From contig NC_058166.1 in NCBI RefSeq assembly GCF_020080835.1, forward strand, positions 17,757,043-17,821,042: DNA of 64,000 nt, written 5' to 3'. A program made the position numbers and the translations under genes. The stretch is from Cotesia glomerata (taxonomy: Eukaryota; Arthropoda; Insecta; Hymenoptera; Braconidae). The notes under the pieces were generated by a model. That model was not told the origin of the DNA. It saw nothing but the letters and a program-made list of their open reading frames with translations, and did no database searches. Positions 26,401 through 41,400 of the stretch are shown piece after piece (the stretch's first letter is position 1; every line of letters starts with the position of its first letter).

Positions 26401-29400
26401 ACATATGACCGGTAAACAAATATGTGCAATGGGCAAAGAATCATTTATTGCACGTGCTCCAGCATTCATGGGTGATATTCTTTGGGAACATTTGGAACTA
26501 CTCCAAAAAGGTTAATTTATTATTAATACACTAGATAAATATACATTTCATTAAATTTTACTATTTATCATTCTTACTTTTATTTATTAGCATTATTATT
26601 TTTTTTTAAATGATTATTATTATAAAAAACAACTATTAAATTAATAATTGTTTTTTATTTCTTCTTCAATGAAAAAAGACTATATATTTTTTTTTTATTT
26701 CTTCCTTATTAAAAAAAGTTATTTAAAAATTTTTATAATTAATTTTTATCAATATTATTTTTTAAAAAATTGATTTTTATTTTTTTTTCATTAAAAGAAG
26801 ACTATATCTTTATTTTTTTTATTTCTTCTTTGCTAAAAAAAAATTTTTATAATTTATTATTATTATTAATATCATTATTATTTTTTTAAAAATTGTTTTT
26901 TATTTCTTCTTCATCAAAAGAAGACTGTATGTTTAATTTTTTTATTTCTTCTTTGTTAAAAAAAATAATTAAAAAATTTTTATAATTATTATTTTTTAAA
27001 AAATTGATTTTTATTTTTTTTTCATTAAAAGAAGACTATATTTTTATTTTTTTTTATTTCTTCTTTGTTAAAAAAAAATAATTAAAAATTTTTTAGTCAT
27101 TATTATTATTAACATCATTATTTTTTTTTTTTAATTGTTTTTATATCTTCTTTAATGAAAGAAGACTATATATTTATATTTATATTTTTTCTTTGTTAAA
27201 AAAAAAATTATTTAAAAATTTTTATAATTTTTTGTTGTTATTATTATTGTTTTATTAATAATTTAAAGTAAACAAAGAAGAAATGAATTTTTAAAAAAAC
27301 TGAAAAAAGAAGAAATAAAAATATTCTTTGTTTGTCTTTAATTACAAGGGGAATTTTTAAATGATATTATATATTACGTATAACATGACATATAATTATA
27401 ATTACGCTTTACGGGAACAAATTAATGACATCATTAAAATGTATAAATATTAGACAAATAAAAGTCGAAATATATACGACGCAATATAATAAATCTCGAT
27501 CAGGTCAAGAGATAGCACCTGGATACCGTGAGCCGGAAACGATCAATCCAACAGATTGCAATGAAAGAAGCAGCCCATATTATTTTACTTTTTTTTATCC
27601 AGCGCCTGCCCCCTCCTCCCCCGCTCTCATCTATCGGTCTTAATAAATATTTTATTTCGTTTCATTAATTTAAGTCCTAATGTATAATGTAAGATTCCAG
27701 CTCGCAAATTATTTATGAGAATAACGAAATCTTTAACTTCCTTTGCATTGTATGAATTGGAAAAAGATCGCATTTCTTGAATTTTTACTATTGTCATTAT
27801 TATTATTACAAATTTTCAAATAATAAAAATTTTTTAAAATTATTGACAATTTTTTTGGTAATTTTCTTTACATAAAAAAATTAAAAAAATTATTAGATAT
27901 TAATTTTTATATAAAAGTTGGATTAATTAAAAAAAAATTGTATCAATTATTGTAATTGTTAATTTAAAAGTTTATAATGATTAATGACAATGAAATAGAA
28001 GTTAAAAGTTAATAAAACAAACAAAAATGAAGAAATGATAATAATAAAATAATAAAGGTGAAAAATCGCGTGATGGTATATGGCAATTGCCGTTGATTTC
28101 TTCAAAGGGAACGGATATTAAGAAATAATGCGAAAATAAAAATTAGATAGATGAGTATAGATATATGAATTGCAGAAAAAACCGTCCGCGATAGCCTTCA
28201 TGAATTGTTAGAGAAACTTTTTGTCGTTTCGCTTTCCTTCGTCTATTATTAATTTAATACTTTATGACTCTGTAATTAAAACAATAACTATTGGTTTACT
28301 GATTACAACAAAAATTATTAATTAAGTAGTTACTGAATTTCAAAATTCATAATAACTAGCGATCTCGCAGTCACTATGTGACTGCTGTGAATTGTGAACT
28401 GTAAATAAATAAAATTTTGCTTTATTACGTAATGACGTTTGTTAAATTACACTTTACTTTCTTAAATATTGACGTTTTTGAAGATATAAGCCCATCCCGA
28501 TGTTACACTCATCGAGACCTTTCATTTAAGTACCCACATCAATTTTTCATACATTTCATATATTTATATATATGTATATATGAAAAATATATAAAAAATT
28601 GATGTGGGTACTCAAATGAAAGGTCTTCATAATTGTAATGTCAAGGTGAGCTTATATCTTTACAAATGTCAATAGTTCACGAGATACAAGGTAATTTCTT
28701 AACTATTGACATTTTTAAAGATATAAGCTCATTCTGATGTTATACTCATCGAGACCTTTCATTTGAGTACCCACATGCATTTTTGATATATTTTTCATAT
28801 ATACATATATCGCGTTACTGATGCCATAAGGGCGTATCCCGAAAAAAATACCCTTGAAAAGAGATAAGGGCGTATAAAAAATTTTTTTCCGGGAATCGAC
28901 GTAGTTATGTCTGAAACGGGCAGAAATGTAAAAAAAAAAATTTGGTACGTCCTTATGGCACCCAGGCTACCTACCGGGAACCATAAGGGCGTACCAAAAA
29001 AATTTTTTTTTTGGGAAACAACGTATTTTTACTTGAAACGCGTAAAAATGCCAAAAAAAAATTTTTTTCTCATTTGAAATTTTTTGGTATGCCCTTATGG
29101 CACCCGGGGTACCCATTGGGAGCCATAAGGGCGTACCAAAAAATTTTTTTTTCGGGAAACAACGTATTTTTACTTGAAACGCGTAGAGATGACAAAAAAA
29201 AATTTTTTTCAAATTTGAAATTTTTTTAGTACGCCCTTATGGCTCCCAGTAGGTACCCCCGGTGCCATAAGGGCGTACCAAAAAATGTAAAATTTGAAAA
29301 AAAATTTTTTTTGTCATTTCTACGCGTTCTAAGTAAAAATACGTTGTTTCCCGAAAAAAAAATTTTTAGTACGCCCTTATTGCTTCCGGTAGGTACCCTG

Positions 29401-32400
29401 GGTGTCATAAGGGCGTACCAAAATTTTTTTTTGCATTTCTGCCCGTTTTAGGCATAACTACGTCGATTACCGAAAAAAATTTTTTGGTACGCCCTTATGG
29501 CACCCGGGTGCCATAAAGGCGTATAATAGACTGATACGCCCTTATGGCATTTGTAACGCGATATGTAATATATATAAAATATTTGAAAAATTGATGTGGG
29601 TATTCAAATGAAAGGTCTTGATAAGTGTAACTTCGGGATGAGCTTATATCTTTAAAAATGTCAATAGTTCACGAAATACAAGGCGATTTCTTGATTATGT
29701 ATCTAGAGAACGATTTTTTTTTTTAAATTAAGTATAATAAATAATGAATTTTTTTTTTTTTTTTTTTTGCAGAAGATGAAGTAGACAAAGCGTCGTTGGA
29801 GAATATGCCAGCAAATTTGTACGAAAGCGTATGCGTGCCTGACCTGGGGGATTTTTTGGGTTACCAAGGAGCCAACAATTCGGTAACAACAGCAGTTACC
29901 ACAACAAACCCACCGGAACTCAAGAGTCCAGCCACTCCAGCAAGTTCAATTACCTCGACCTCATCAATCCCACGGAGTGGTCCACCGTCGATCCAGTCCC
30001 CAATAAACGCCCCGCCGATTCCAAGGCCCTACCACAATGACAGTAAGTACCTTTACTTTAATAATTATTTTTATATTTGTAACAATACAATGCAACGCTA
30101 TTTGTTTTCATCGAAAATTGGGGTACAGACAAGGGGGTATAAATATTTTTACTACCTTAAACGTATGATCACGTAGATATTTTAACTTGGGCTGAGACTG
30201 AGCCCATAAATGGCTAGTGTGACGCCATAGGGTCGTTTATGGTATCGGGTTTGAAGCAATTGTTAACCGTCCAGAATTATTTGGCGTATGATATGTGAAT
30301 TTTAATCGGATTTAAATTTAGTATTTTAATTTATTTTTTATTTATAACTCGGGTTTATTTTTTTCAACGTCAAAAAATATTACATATTGATATTTATTAT
30401 TATTAATTTATAAATTACACTTTTGATATTTTTACTTGAATAATTTTTTTTTAATTAATTTTTTCTAAAAAGTTTTTTTAAAAAATTTAAATTTTAATAA
30501 TTATCAATAAATTTATCTAAAAAAAAAATTAAAAATTTTATTTTTTCTAAATTTAGTTTTTTAATTAAAATTTTTTGTTTATTTTTTCTGAAAAAAAAAT
30601 TTCAAGAAATTTTAATAAAAAATTTAAATAATTTAGATAAAAAAAAAAAATTTCCGATAAAAAATCAATTTTTTTTATTTTCTCAAAAAGAAAATTCTTT
30701 TAAAAAAATTTTTTTAGATCAAAAATTTTTTTTTATACTTAGTTTTCCATTTTTCCAACTTTTGCTTAAATTTTAATAATTAAAAAAAATTAACCCAAAA
30801 TTTTTATAAAAAAAAATTTTATAAATCAATCAAAAGTTCTCTAAAAAAATATTTTTCCTGTAATTTTTTTCCTGAAATAATTCAAGTAAAAAATAAAAAA
30901 AAATTATTTTCCATGCACAAATATAAAAAAAAGTATAATAATTATTAAACAAGTTTTTCTGGTGCATCTGCCAGCATCCTCCCTCAAAAAAGCTGTTGGA
31001 GAAAGTCCCCAGTAGCTCAATAACTAAAAGTTTAATTCATCCTCAAATATGGAGTACATTATTGTATATACTATATATATACATACACATATATCTCCTC
31101 CTACTTTGAGCAAGCAAGAAGTGAGCAACAATGAGTTAAAGAAATTTACGTTAGCGAGGGGGCATTTCAATTTTAAGGAGTGAGGAACTATTTTTTAAGG
31201 GAGGAGCACTTGAGGACATTATAAAGCTGTATCTTAAACGTCCCCTCTTATATATCTATATATAATATATAATATATAATATATATTACTCCTTACTACG
31301 TTTTAGCTGTCTCTATTCCGAACTAAAAATATCTAAGGGTGGTCCCACAAGACTGGGACCAACTTCCGGTTGTAATACGAGCTCTAAAGTTGAATCGTAA
31401 GGTAGAACCCCTCCTATCGCGCTCGGGAAGAATATGTATTTTTATATGCATGTATAAGCGTGTGTGATTGTCAGTAAATTTTATTTAATACTTATGGTAG
31501 TGTAGCGCACAACATCAAGACGTCTTACGATATATTTGTTAAGAGCGCTATTGCGTGTCGGGTTTAGCAATGAGATGTTGCTTTGTAGTTATCGCGTGGA
31601 TAGGAGAGAGTCTACGAGTATTCTATTGGTTTAGTATATAGTATATATATAGTATACCATGTAGTTTTAGTTATATATATACGAGTACTTTGCTTATATT
31701 ATTGCTTTACCTTACGCCATGTGTATGTTGGATCAGTCGATTATATAGAGAGGGATTTGAGAGGCAAAGAGGTTTTTCAGAATGGTAGGCTATCGACGCT
31801 CTTGAATGAATGCCGAGGATGAATGAATGAATACAACCTGCGCGAAAGAAGAAAAATCTCTGAATTCTTTTTTTTTTTTTTTTTAGTAATATTAATCATA
31901 ATAATTTTTCATCGAAAAATTGATAAATAATAATAACTTACAACCTTGCTATAAAAAATTAAAATTTTGCTTTATTAAATAATGAATTTTGTTAAATTGG
32001 ACTTTATTTTCTTAAATATTGACGTTTTTAAAGATATAAGCTCATTATTATGTTACACTCATCAAGAGCTTTCATTTGAGTACCCACATGCATTTTCATA
32101 TATTTTTCATATATTCATATATGTAAATATATAAAATATATGAAAAATTGATGTGGGTACTCAAATGAAAGATCTTGATGAGTGTAACATCGGGATGAGC
32201 TTATATCTTTAAAAATGTCAATAATTAAGAAATTATATTATATTTTGTCAAATTATGATATTTTTAAAGATATAAGCTCATTATGATGTTACACTCATCA
32301 AAAGCTTTCATTTGAATACCCACATGAATTTTTTATATATTTTATATATTTCACAAATATCAGAAATATCATATATATAAAATATATGAAAAATTGATAT

Positions 32401-35400
32401 GGGTACTCAAATGAAAGGTCTTGATGAGTGTAACATCGGAATGAGCTTATATTATTAAAAATGTCAATATTTCCCAAGTCGAGACCTTTATTATAATAAT
32501 AATAATATTATAATTTTTCTTTTCTTAAAGATTACTAAGTGAATTTTTTATTATTAAAAAAAAAATTTTTTTTTTATGTTGAAGTTTTAAATTTTTGCTA
32601 AAATATCAATGATTTATTATTATCATTGATATTCTTAATTTTTTAAAAACTTGATTATTTTTTTCTTCTACTTTTATTTATTTAATAAAAAATTTGATTG
32701 CTTTAAAATTTCATAAAAATTTCTTCTTAATTTTCATGAAAAAAAATTCAATGAGTTTTTACATTTTACTATCGAAAAAAAATTTATATTTCACCTGTAT
32801 TAATCCCACTGCCCTGAACGTATCAAAACACACTAAACCCATATTTATTTAAGAAAAAAAAAACGTAGACTATATAATGAATGTCCGTATATTTTCCCGT
32901 ATAATTCATGACGAAAAATCCAACAGGTACAAAAGTGAACATAATGCCCGAAATAATCGCAATGCCCAAATATGATATTTAAGTAAAGTAAAAAGCATAA
33001 TAAATAATAAAAAATAAAAAAGAAGAAAAAATACATATAGTCCGAAGAGAAAGAGGATTATTGAAGTACTCGTGGGGTGGAAGAGAAGAAAAGAATAAGA
33101 AGACCTAAAAAATAATAATTTTAAGAATAAGTATCGTCCCTTTTTATCTCATGCTCATTGTATGTGTCCAAGTCCCAACTCTGGGGCGTCTGTCTACTGC
33201 AGAGCGGGTCTGGGCCTGAAAGAGGCACGAGGCCTGAAAGGGGAAGGAGAAGGGAGGTAGCTTCCGGTCTCTCTGTATCACGTGCGAGCCACCGTACAAG
33301 TACTCCCCTGTCGAGAACTTCTCCCTGACATCCGGTCTTGCTCTCCTCTACCACACTCTTTACTTGTATCGCCCCTCCTTATCGTCACTTCTGTCCTATA
33401 ACTATTCCAAATATAATACTCTATAATATAATAGGAAGCCTTTTTTTTTTTTATTTTTTATCATTGCGATAGATAATTCATTTTTATCCGGACCACTGAT
33501 TACTATAATTATCTATTCCACTAATTTTGACTTATGGTCATCTTGTGAGTTCGGAAATCCTTGTATTAATCTTTGGCTACTTATTAAAACCTCCGACGTA
33601 ATTAAAGAGGACGATTCTTATTTTTTTTCTCCTTTTATTTAATGGAAAATTTTTTTACCAAATAATTATTTTGTTCCAAGGATACTTTTTTTTTTTTTTT
33701 TTGTATTATTCGACTATTTATTTTATTTGCTTTAGTAAAGTATCGACTTTCTTTGTTAAGTCAAATATTTAGTCGCTGGAATATATTATAAAAAATAATT
33801 CTTTAGTCAAGGTAATGTTTACTTCTACAAATCAAACTTGACTTTGAGATTTTGGAGAAAATTTTATTCGCTCAGAAAATCTGAAAAATAATTAATAATT
33901 ATTTATATTGTTTTTTGGAGCAAAATTTTTAGAAATATTCTTGTTTAATAATTAACTGTTTAATTAATTTATTAGGAGCACTTGAAATTACTTGACTGTG
34001 TCGGGATTCGAACCTAGATCCTCTAAGTAGAGTTGATTCTTTGTTGCATGGGCCCATAGCCTGTAGGTAGATAAATTTATTAATTTTTAATAAATTTATT
34101 AATTTATTAAGTATTTTTGAGCTTTTTAATAACTATTTTTCTAATTATTAATTTGTTTTTTTTTTATTTAGTCAAACAGAATTATAAAAAATGTTTGAAT
34201 AAATTTTTAACTCACATTTTATCAAAAAATTCATAATTAAAAAATATTTATTAACTCTAAATATATATTTATTAAATTTGAAGTTAAAAAATAATTTCTT
34301 CAAAGTTAATAAATTTTTTTTAAATAATAAAATGTGAAGAAATATAAAAAGTAGTTTGAACTTGTAAAAAAAAAGATAAATCTCTTTCTTGTTACAAAAT
34401 TCAAGATTCGAATTTTTCTCAATTAAAAAGTAAAAATAATTCATAATTAGTTATTGATTTTATCTACAAAAATTACAAAATTACTTCTGTAATTTTTAAA
34501 ACCTCCAAAATTGAATAAAAAAAAATCTCGCAACCAAAAAAAAAAATTAATAACTTTAAATAAACAACAATAAATAACATAAAAGATATTTAAATAAATT
34601 TTTGACTCACTTTTTATCCAAAAATTAATAATTAAAAAATATCTATTAACATTAAAAAAATATTTATTAACTTCTAATTAATATTTATCAAATCTAATGT
34701 TAAAAAAATCATTTCTTAACAATTAATAAATTTTTTTAAACATTAAAATAGAGAAGAAATATAAAAAATAGTTTGAACTTGTAAAAAAAAAAAATTAATC
34801 TCTTTCTTTTTACAAAATTCACGGGTCTAATTTTTCTCAATAATTAAAAAATAAATAATTGATCCTTTTTATCTGCCAAAATTACATAATTACTTGTGTA
34901 ATTTTTAAAACTCCTAAAATTGAATTTAAAAAATCTCGCAGCTTAAAACCAAATAAAAAATTAATGACTAAATAATCAACAATAAATAACATAAAAAATA
35001 TTTAAATAAATTTTTGACTCACTTTTTATCCAAAAATTAACAATTAAAAAATATTTAATTACTTCAAATGAATATTTATTAAATAATCTAACGTTAAAAA
35101 ATATTTTCTTCAAAATTAATAAATTTTTTTGAATAATAAAATGAGAAGAAATATAAAAAATAGTTTGAACCTGTAAAAAAAAGATTAATCTCTTTTTTTT
35201 TACAAAATTCACGGTTCGAATTTTTTCTCAATAATTAAAAAATAATCAATTGATCCTTTTAATCTGCCAAAATTACAAAATCACTTTTGTAATTTTTAAA
35301 ACTTCCAAAATTCAATTAAAAAAAATCTCGCAACCTAAAAAAAAATTAATGATACAAAATCAACAACAATGACTAATATAAAAAATGTTCAAATAAATTT

Positions 35401-38400
35401 TTGACTCATTTTTTGTCCAAAAATTAATAATTAAATAATATTTATTAACTCCAAATTAATATTTATCAAATCTAATGTTAAAAAAATCATTTTTTAACAA
35501 TTAATAAATTTTTTAAAGTATTAAAATATCAGAGAAGAAATATAAAAAATAAAAAATAGTTTGAGTGAGTAAAAAAAAAGATTAATCTCTTTCTTACAAA
35601 ATTCGAATTTTTCTTAATTAAAAAGTAAAAAAAATGTAATGGTTTATTAATTTAGCATTAGCTATTCTCCAACAATCTTATAATTAATACATTTTTTTAC
35701 TAAACAGAATAATTTATAATTTATAATAACAATCAATTCACAATTACTTGATATTTTTATCGGCAAAAATTACAAAATTACTTGCGTAATTTTAAAAACT
35801 TTCAAAATTGAATAAAAAAAAATCTCGCAACTTACACAGTAAAAAATTTTGCGTTATTGCGTCAAAAAATTTTGTTAAATATTGAACACTTTTTTGTGTT
35901 AAATTAACACAAAAATTTTTAACACAAAATTTTTTGATGCATTGACGCAAAATTTACTGTGTAAAAAAAATTAATGACACAAAATAAACAACAATGACTA
36001 ATAAATAAAACTAAGCATAAATTAACTCTCCCATGACTTTAAGTCACACATGCGTAAATAATATCAATACACGTATATAAAAATAAAATTAGTGTGTTGT
36101 ATCAAAACACAATGCTAATACAAAATACATACTGTACCCATAGGAGAAAAATATCTCCGTACATCTTAATTCAAGTTTAATAGAGTGAGCATTCAGAATA
36201 TAGGAAGCAGGTGGTTGGGAGCATTGAGAGAGCGTTTGTCACGGTTCACCCCCATCCATTTATTTCTCGTGGTCCCTTTCCACCTCCAGGCTCCACCATC
36301 CCTCGCCTCCCACTATTCTCAAATTTAAGCAACATTATATTAATATAACACAACACACAACTTCATCAACTAGTGTGTGTATTCATATTGTACAATTTAC
36401 ATTTATATTTATATTATACTGGATACTGGATCTACTACATCACCGAAAATTCAGTACCACCACCACCTTGGTATTCGTCATCACTGAAAATTACGGGTGG
36501 GGGACAAGGGAAGGAAAGAAGGGAAGCCCCTGGCTTGAGAGCGGAAACAGATCGTAGCACTATCGCAGTGACACGCGCACTCACGTCAAGTAGACACTCT
36601 TAAGCTTTTTTACTGCGTACTTGAATTTAAATTTTAAATAAAAATTGTACTTCACTATTTATATTTTTAAAATATTAAATATTAAATATTCAATTAAATT
36701 TTAAACAAAGTTAACGACGTACTTAATAATTAATTAATTTGTAATTAATTGAAGTTTTATATTTTTATAATTTTTTAAACTTCCAATAATTAATAAGAAT
36801 AGTAATTAATTTATTTGTAAAATAATTAATTAGTTATTTTTAAATAATCCAGTGATTCCATGTGTATTTTGTTGCTCTATTTTGGATATGTGTTATTTTG
36901 GTGAATATAGTGGGAAATTTTTGGAATAAAAATTTTTGAATCGAAAATTTTTTAAAAATAAGTAAAGTTACCAGTTGAATGTTTAAAGTTGATGTTAAGA
37001 AGAAGAAGAATAATTTTGGATTTGGTTCAACGTCACGGCGGGTGTTGTGAGCCTCGAAACGTCGGGGTCCCGATCGGGACAGACGCCGGCAAACGAGACG
37101 TTAATTAATCCCTTTGCCGTTAACGAAACAGCATCCGGCCCAGAAATGGTTTTGCAAATGCTAGACACCCTTGTCACGGCCCAGGAGCCCTTTTACGCGG
37201 ACTATCCTTCTTATCAGGAACCGGAGATTGTTACGCACCATCAGAATCATCATCATCATCAACATATTACCCGGGTTATGGGTCCTATTTGCTTAGACGC
37301 TACCACTCATACTCCAGGTATAATTATCTTGCAATCTGGAAGAAGAAATTTTTAGTAATTAGCATTTTTTACATGATTTTAAAAGTTTGCAAATTTTATG
37401 TTTAATAAATTTATTTCATCAGTGAAAAAACATTTTTAAAAATAATTATTCCATTAAAAATTATCTTTTTTTTCATAAATTTATAATTATGGTTTTTTTA
37501 TTAATTGTTCTTTAAATTATTGTGAAAAAAATTTAATTAATTTGAAAATTTATGAATTTTTTTTTTAAGTATAAATATTTCATTTTTTTAATTTATCATT
37601 TTAATCATCGATTTTTTAAAATAAATTTTATTAAATGCTTTATCTCTAGATACATAATTGAGAAATTACCTTTTATCTTGTGAAATATTGACATTTTTAA
37701 AGATATAAGATTATCCTGATGTTACACTCATCGATACCTTTCATTTGAGTACCCACATCAGTTTTTCATATATTTATATATATTATATATATGTATATAT
37801 GAAAAATATATCAAAAATGCATGTGGGTACTCAAATGAAAGCTCTTGATGAGCGTAACATCATAATGAGCTTATATTTTTAAAAATATCAGAAGTTGACA
37901 AAATACAATATAATTTCTTAATTATTGACATTTTTAAAAATATCAGCTCATCCCGACATTACACTCATCGAGACCTTTCATTTGAGTACCAACATCAATT
38001 TTCCATATATTTTATATATTTATATATACTATATTTTATATTGTTCATATGTACATATATGTAATATATATGAAAAATATATGAAAATGCATGTGGGTAC
38101 TCAAATGAAAGCTCTTGATGAGTGTAACATCATGATGAGCTTATATCTTTAAAAACCTCAATATTTACGAAAATACATTGCAATTTAACAAAATTCATTA
38201 TTTACTAAAGCAAAAGTTTTTGATTATTTACAGTTCACAAGTAAAATACTAAACATTAAAATTCTCAAAATAAAAAAGAACAATTAAAAAGAAAATTCTC
38301 AAAATTGAGCTTACATCAAATGAAGCAAAATATATTATATTTACTCCAGATAAAGTAAACTTATTTACTTAACTCGAATCTGAATATTTAAAAAAAACCC

Positions 38401-41400
38401 GTGAAGCCATAAAACAATTTCTTGCTTTCCTCGAACGATCTATTTATTTATTTTTTTTCCATAAAAACTGGCAAGTACTCTTATTAAGCCCATTTACATG
38501 TTGAGATTACAACGAAAGTAAAAACAAAATCCTCTTTTTAAAGTTTTTAATGTCAGAACCTGAACAGTCTCAAGTACCAGAAGACCGTCTGTGTCTTGAG
38601 CAGCTGTGTCGCGTCCGTTTCGGTTTGGCGCGTGCCTACTCCACCTGTTCTCCAGCTGATACATAAACTTTACTAGTTTATTATATTAATATAAGGCCCA
38701 ACATTCGTTTAATCAACATTTCGTTGAATTCCTCGTTTTATTCGGTGCTCGCTTAAACCTAGAACTCTACTCTAACAAATTTCCATTAGCCACCTTCTAC
38801 TATACCTTCCACCGTCCAACCTGTTGCCTTTACTCCCAAAATAAATTAAACCTACCTTGCGGTAAATACCAATTATGAATTATACATAACCATTATGGTT
38901 ATGATTATCATTATGATTGGGCTGAAAACCGGCGTGAGGCCCGATTACTTCTGGGACTCCCACGCTCACTGTCCATGAAATAGGGTAAGAGTTTTAGCCA
39001 CGGTAGCCACGCAGGTGTAAGGGCACCTACCAACTGTTTTCAAGGTTTTTTCAAAATATCCCATATATTTTATATATTTTATATACATATATATGTACAT
39101 TTGTATTTTTTATCGTCTAGCTACGATAATTAGAAGCTTTCATCTTTTTATATCATCAGTTTTATAATTATAATCACCAAAATTCATTATTCTGTCGTTG
39201 AAATTAAACTTTCATGTTTTATATCTTCTTTTTTAATTTATATTAAAATAATCGTCTTAAGTAATTTCTTCACTTGAATTTTTTGCTAATTAGCCTGAAA
39301 AAAAATTAGTTAATTCAGGACAAATGTTTTTGATTAAAATTAAAAAGAAAAAAAATTTTTTTTTCAACAATTAATTAATTAACAAATTATTTTAAAGAAA
39401 ATTTTTTGGCTTAATTTTAAATCTAAGCATCATAATTATATTATCATTTTGTAAGAATTTTATATTCTTTATTATAATAAGTTTCTTCATTGAAAATTAA
39501 AAAGAAAAAATTTTTTTTTCAATAATTAATTAATTTAAAAATTATTTTAAAGAGAATTTTGGTAGAATTTTTTGTTACTCAATTTTTTGGTTTAAAAATT
39601 TTAAATCTAAAGATCAAAAGTATCTTTTTTTTTGTAAGAATTTTATATCCTTAATTATAAAAAGTTTCTTCACTGAAAATTAAGAAGAAAAAAATTTTTT
39701 TTAATAATTTATTAATTAAAAAATTATTTTTAAGAGAATTTTTTTTAACTCAATTTTTCGGCTTAAAAATTTTAAATCTATGGATCAAAATTATATTATC
39801 ATTTTGTAAGAATTTTATATTCTTGATTATAACAAGTTTCTTTATTGAAAATTAAAAAGAAAAAATTTTTTTTTAATAATTAATTAATTAAAAAATTATT
39901 TTAACGAAAATTTTTGTAGAATTTTTTGTAACTCAATTTTTCGGTTTAAAAATTCTAAATTTAAGGATCAAAAATATATTATAATTTTGTCTTCTTTTAA
40001 GAATTTTATATTTTTGATTCAGCAACAAGTTTCTTCACTGAAAATTAAATAAAAAAAATTTTTTTTTTCATTAAAACTCACACGGAAAAAAGAATAATTG
40101 AAGAATTACAGTTTCTGTTGCAATAAAAAGAGCAAAACTAAGAATTTACAATTTTATAAAATAAGATGACATTTTTATAAATTTTTTATTCAATTTTACA
40201 GCTTATAAATGACTTTCTTACAAAGCTTGTAACAATTTAATTCTTAAAATTAAAATTTTTCACAGTTTTATATAAATTGCACTTGAAACTATAATTTTTC
40301 AATTTTTTTTTCTGCAGAAAAAAAAATTTCTTGCGCCAAGAAAATTTTAAGCAAAACAAAAATTATTTTGGAGCAAGAAGAAATTTTCTTGACTTAAACT
40401 TTTTCATTCACGAAATTTTCAATCTTCCTTAATATTTTTTTTACCAAAAAAAATTTACATTCCAGTCAAGAATTTAAAGTGTGATTTAATTAAAAAAAAA
40501 AATTTTTTATTCTTTTATAAAAAATTTTATATTTTTAATGAAATTAATAAATTTTTTAATTCAATTTAAACTAAATATTTTCTTATCATATATATTTTTT
40601 TTCAATGTTTAAAAGCTTAATTAATAATAATTTTCAAAAAAGAATCATTAATTATCCTCCAAAAGTATTATTTACGGAAGCACCTAAAACAGTAGAGCAA
40701 AAAGTAGAATTAAAACAAAAAAAAACAAATTTTTTGCGCCAAGATAATTTTAAGTAAGACAAAAATTATTTTGGAGCAAGAAAAAATTTTTTTTACTTAA
40801 ACTTTTTCATTCACGAAATTTTCAATCTTTTTTAATATTTTCTTAAGCCAAGAAAATTTACACTCCATTCAAGAATTTTCGTGTGATTTAATTTAAAAAA
40901 AAAAATTTTTATAATTAATAAATTAATAAATTTAAAATTAATAAAATAATAACTATAAAATTAGTAAATTTTCTTATTTAATTTGAACTAAATATTTTAT
41001 TAAATCATATATTTTTTTTCAATGTTTAAAAGCTTAATAATAATTTTCAAAAACACTCAAGTCAAGAATTTTATTTTTTCTTCATCCATAAATTTTATAT
41101 TCTTAATTAAATTAATAAATTTTCTTATTTAATTTAAACTAAATATTTTTTTATCATATATTTTTTTTCAACGTTTAAAAGCTTAATTCATAATAATTTT
41201 CAAAAAAAGAATCATTAATTATCCTCGAAAAGTATTATTTACGGAAACACCTGAAACAGTAGATCAAAAAGTAGAATTAAAAGCTTAAATATATTAATTA
41301 TAATACGTAAAGTAATGCGCTGAAGTGTATCAAGTTTACCTCTCATTCTTATTTCTAGTGAGTAGATCCAGTACAGCGAAGTTACTCACAGAGGACTCGT

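Noticed and set aside
28967..29451. Several overlapping frames of 60-81 codons with KKFF and GNNVFLL motifs
   Set aside because: Translations of the alternating palindromes of the CGCGTTAC element; equal frames on both strands.
34172..34444. Phe/Ile/Lys-rich frames of 78-90 codons in intron 4
   Set aside because: Low-complexity AT repeat translated; the same peptide recurs in the next repeat copy.
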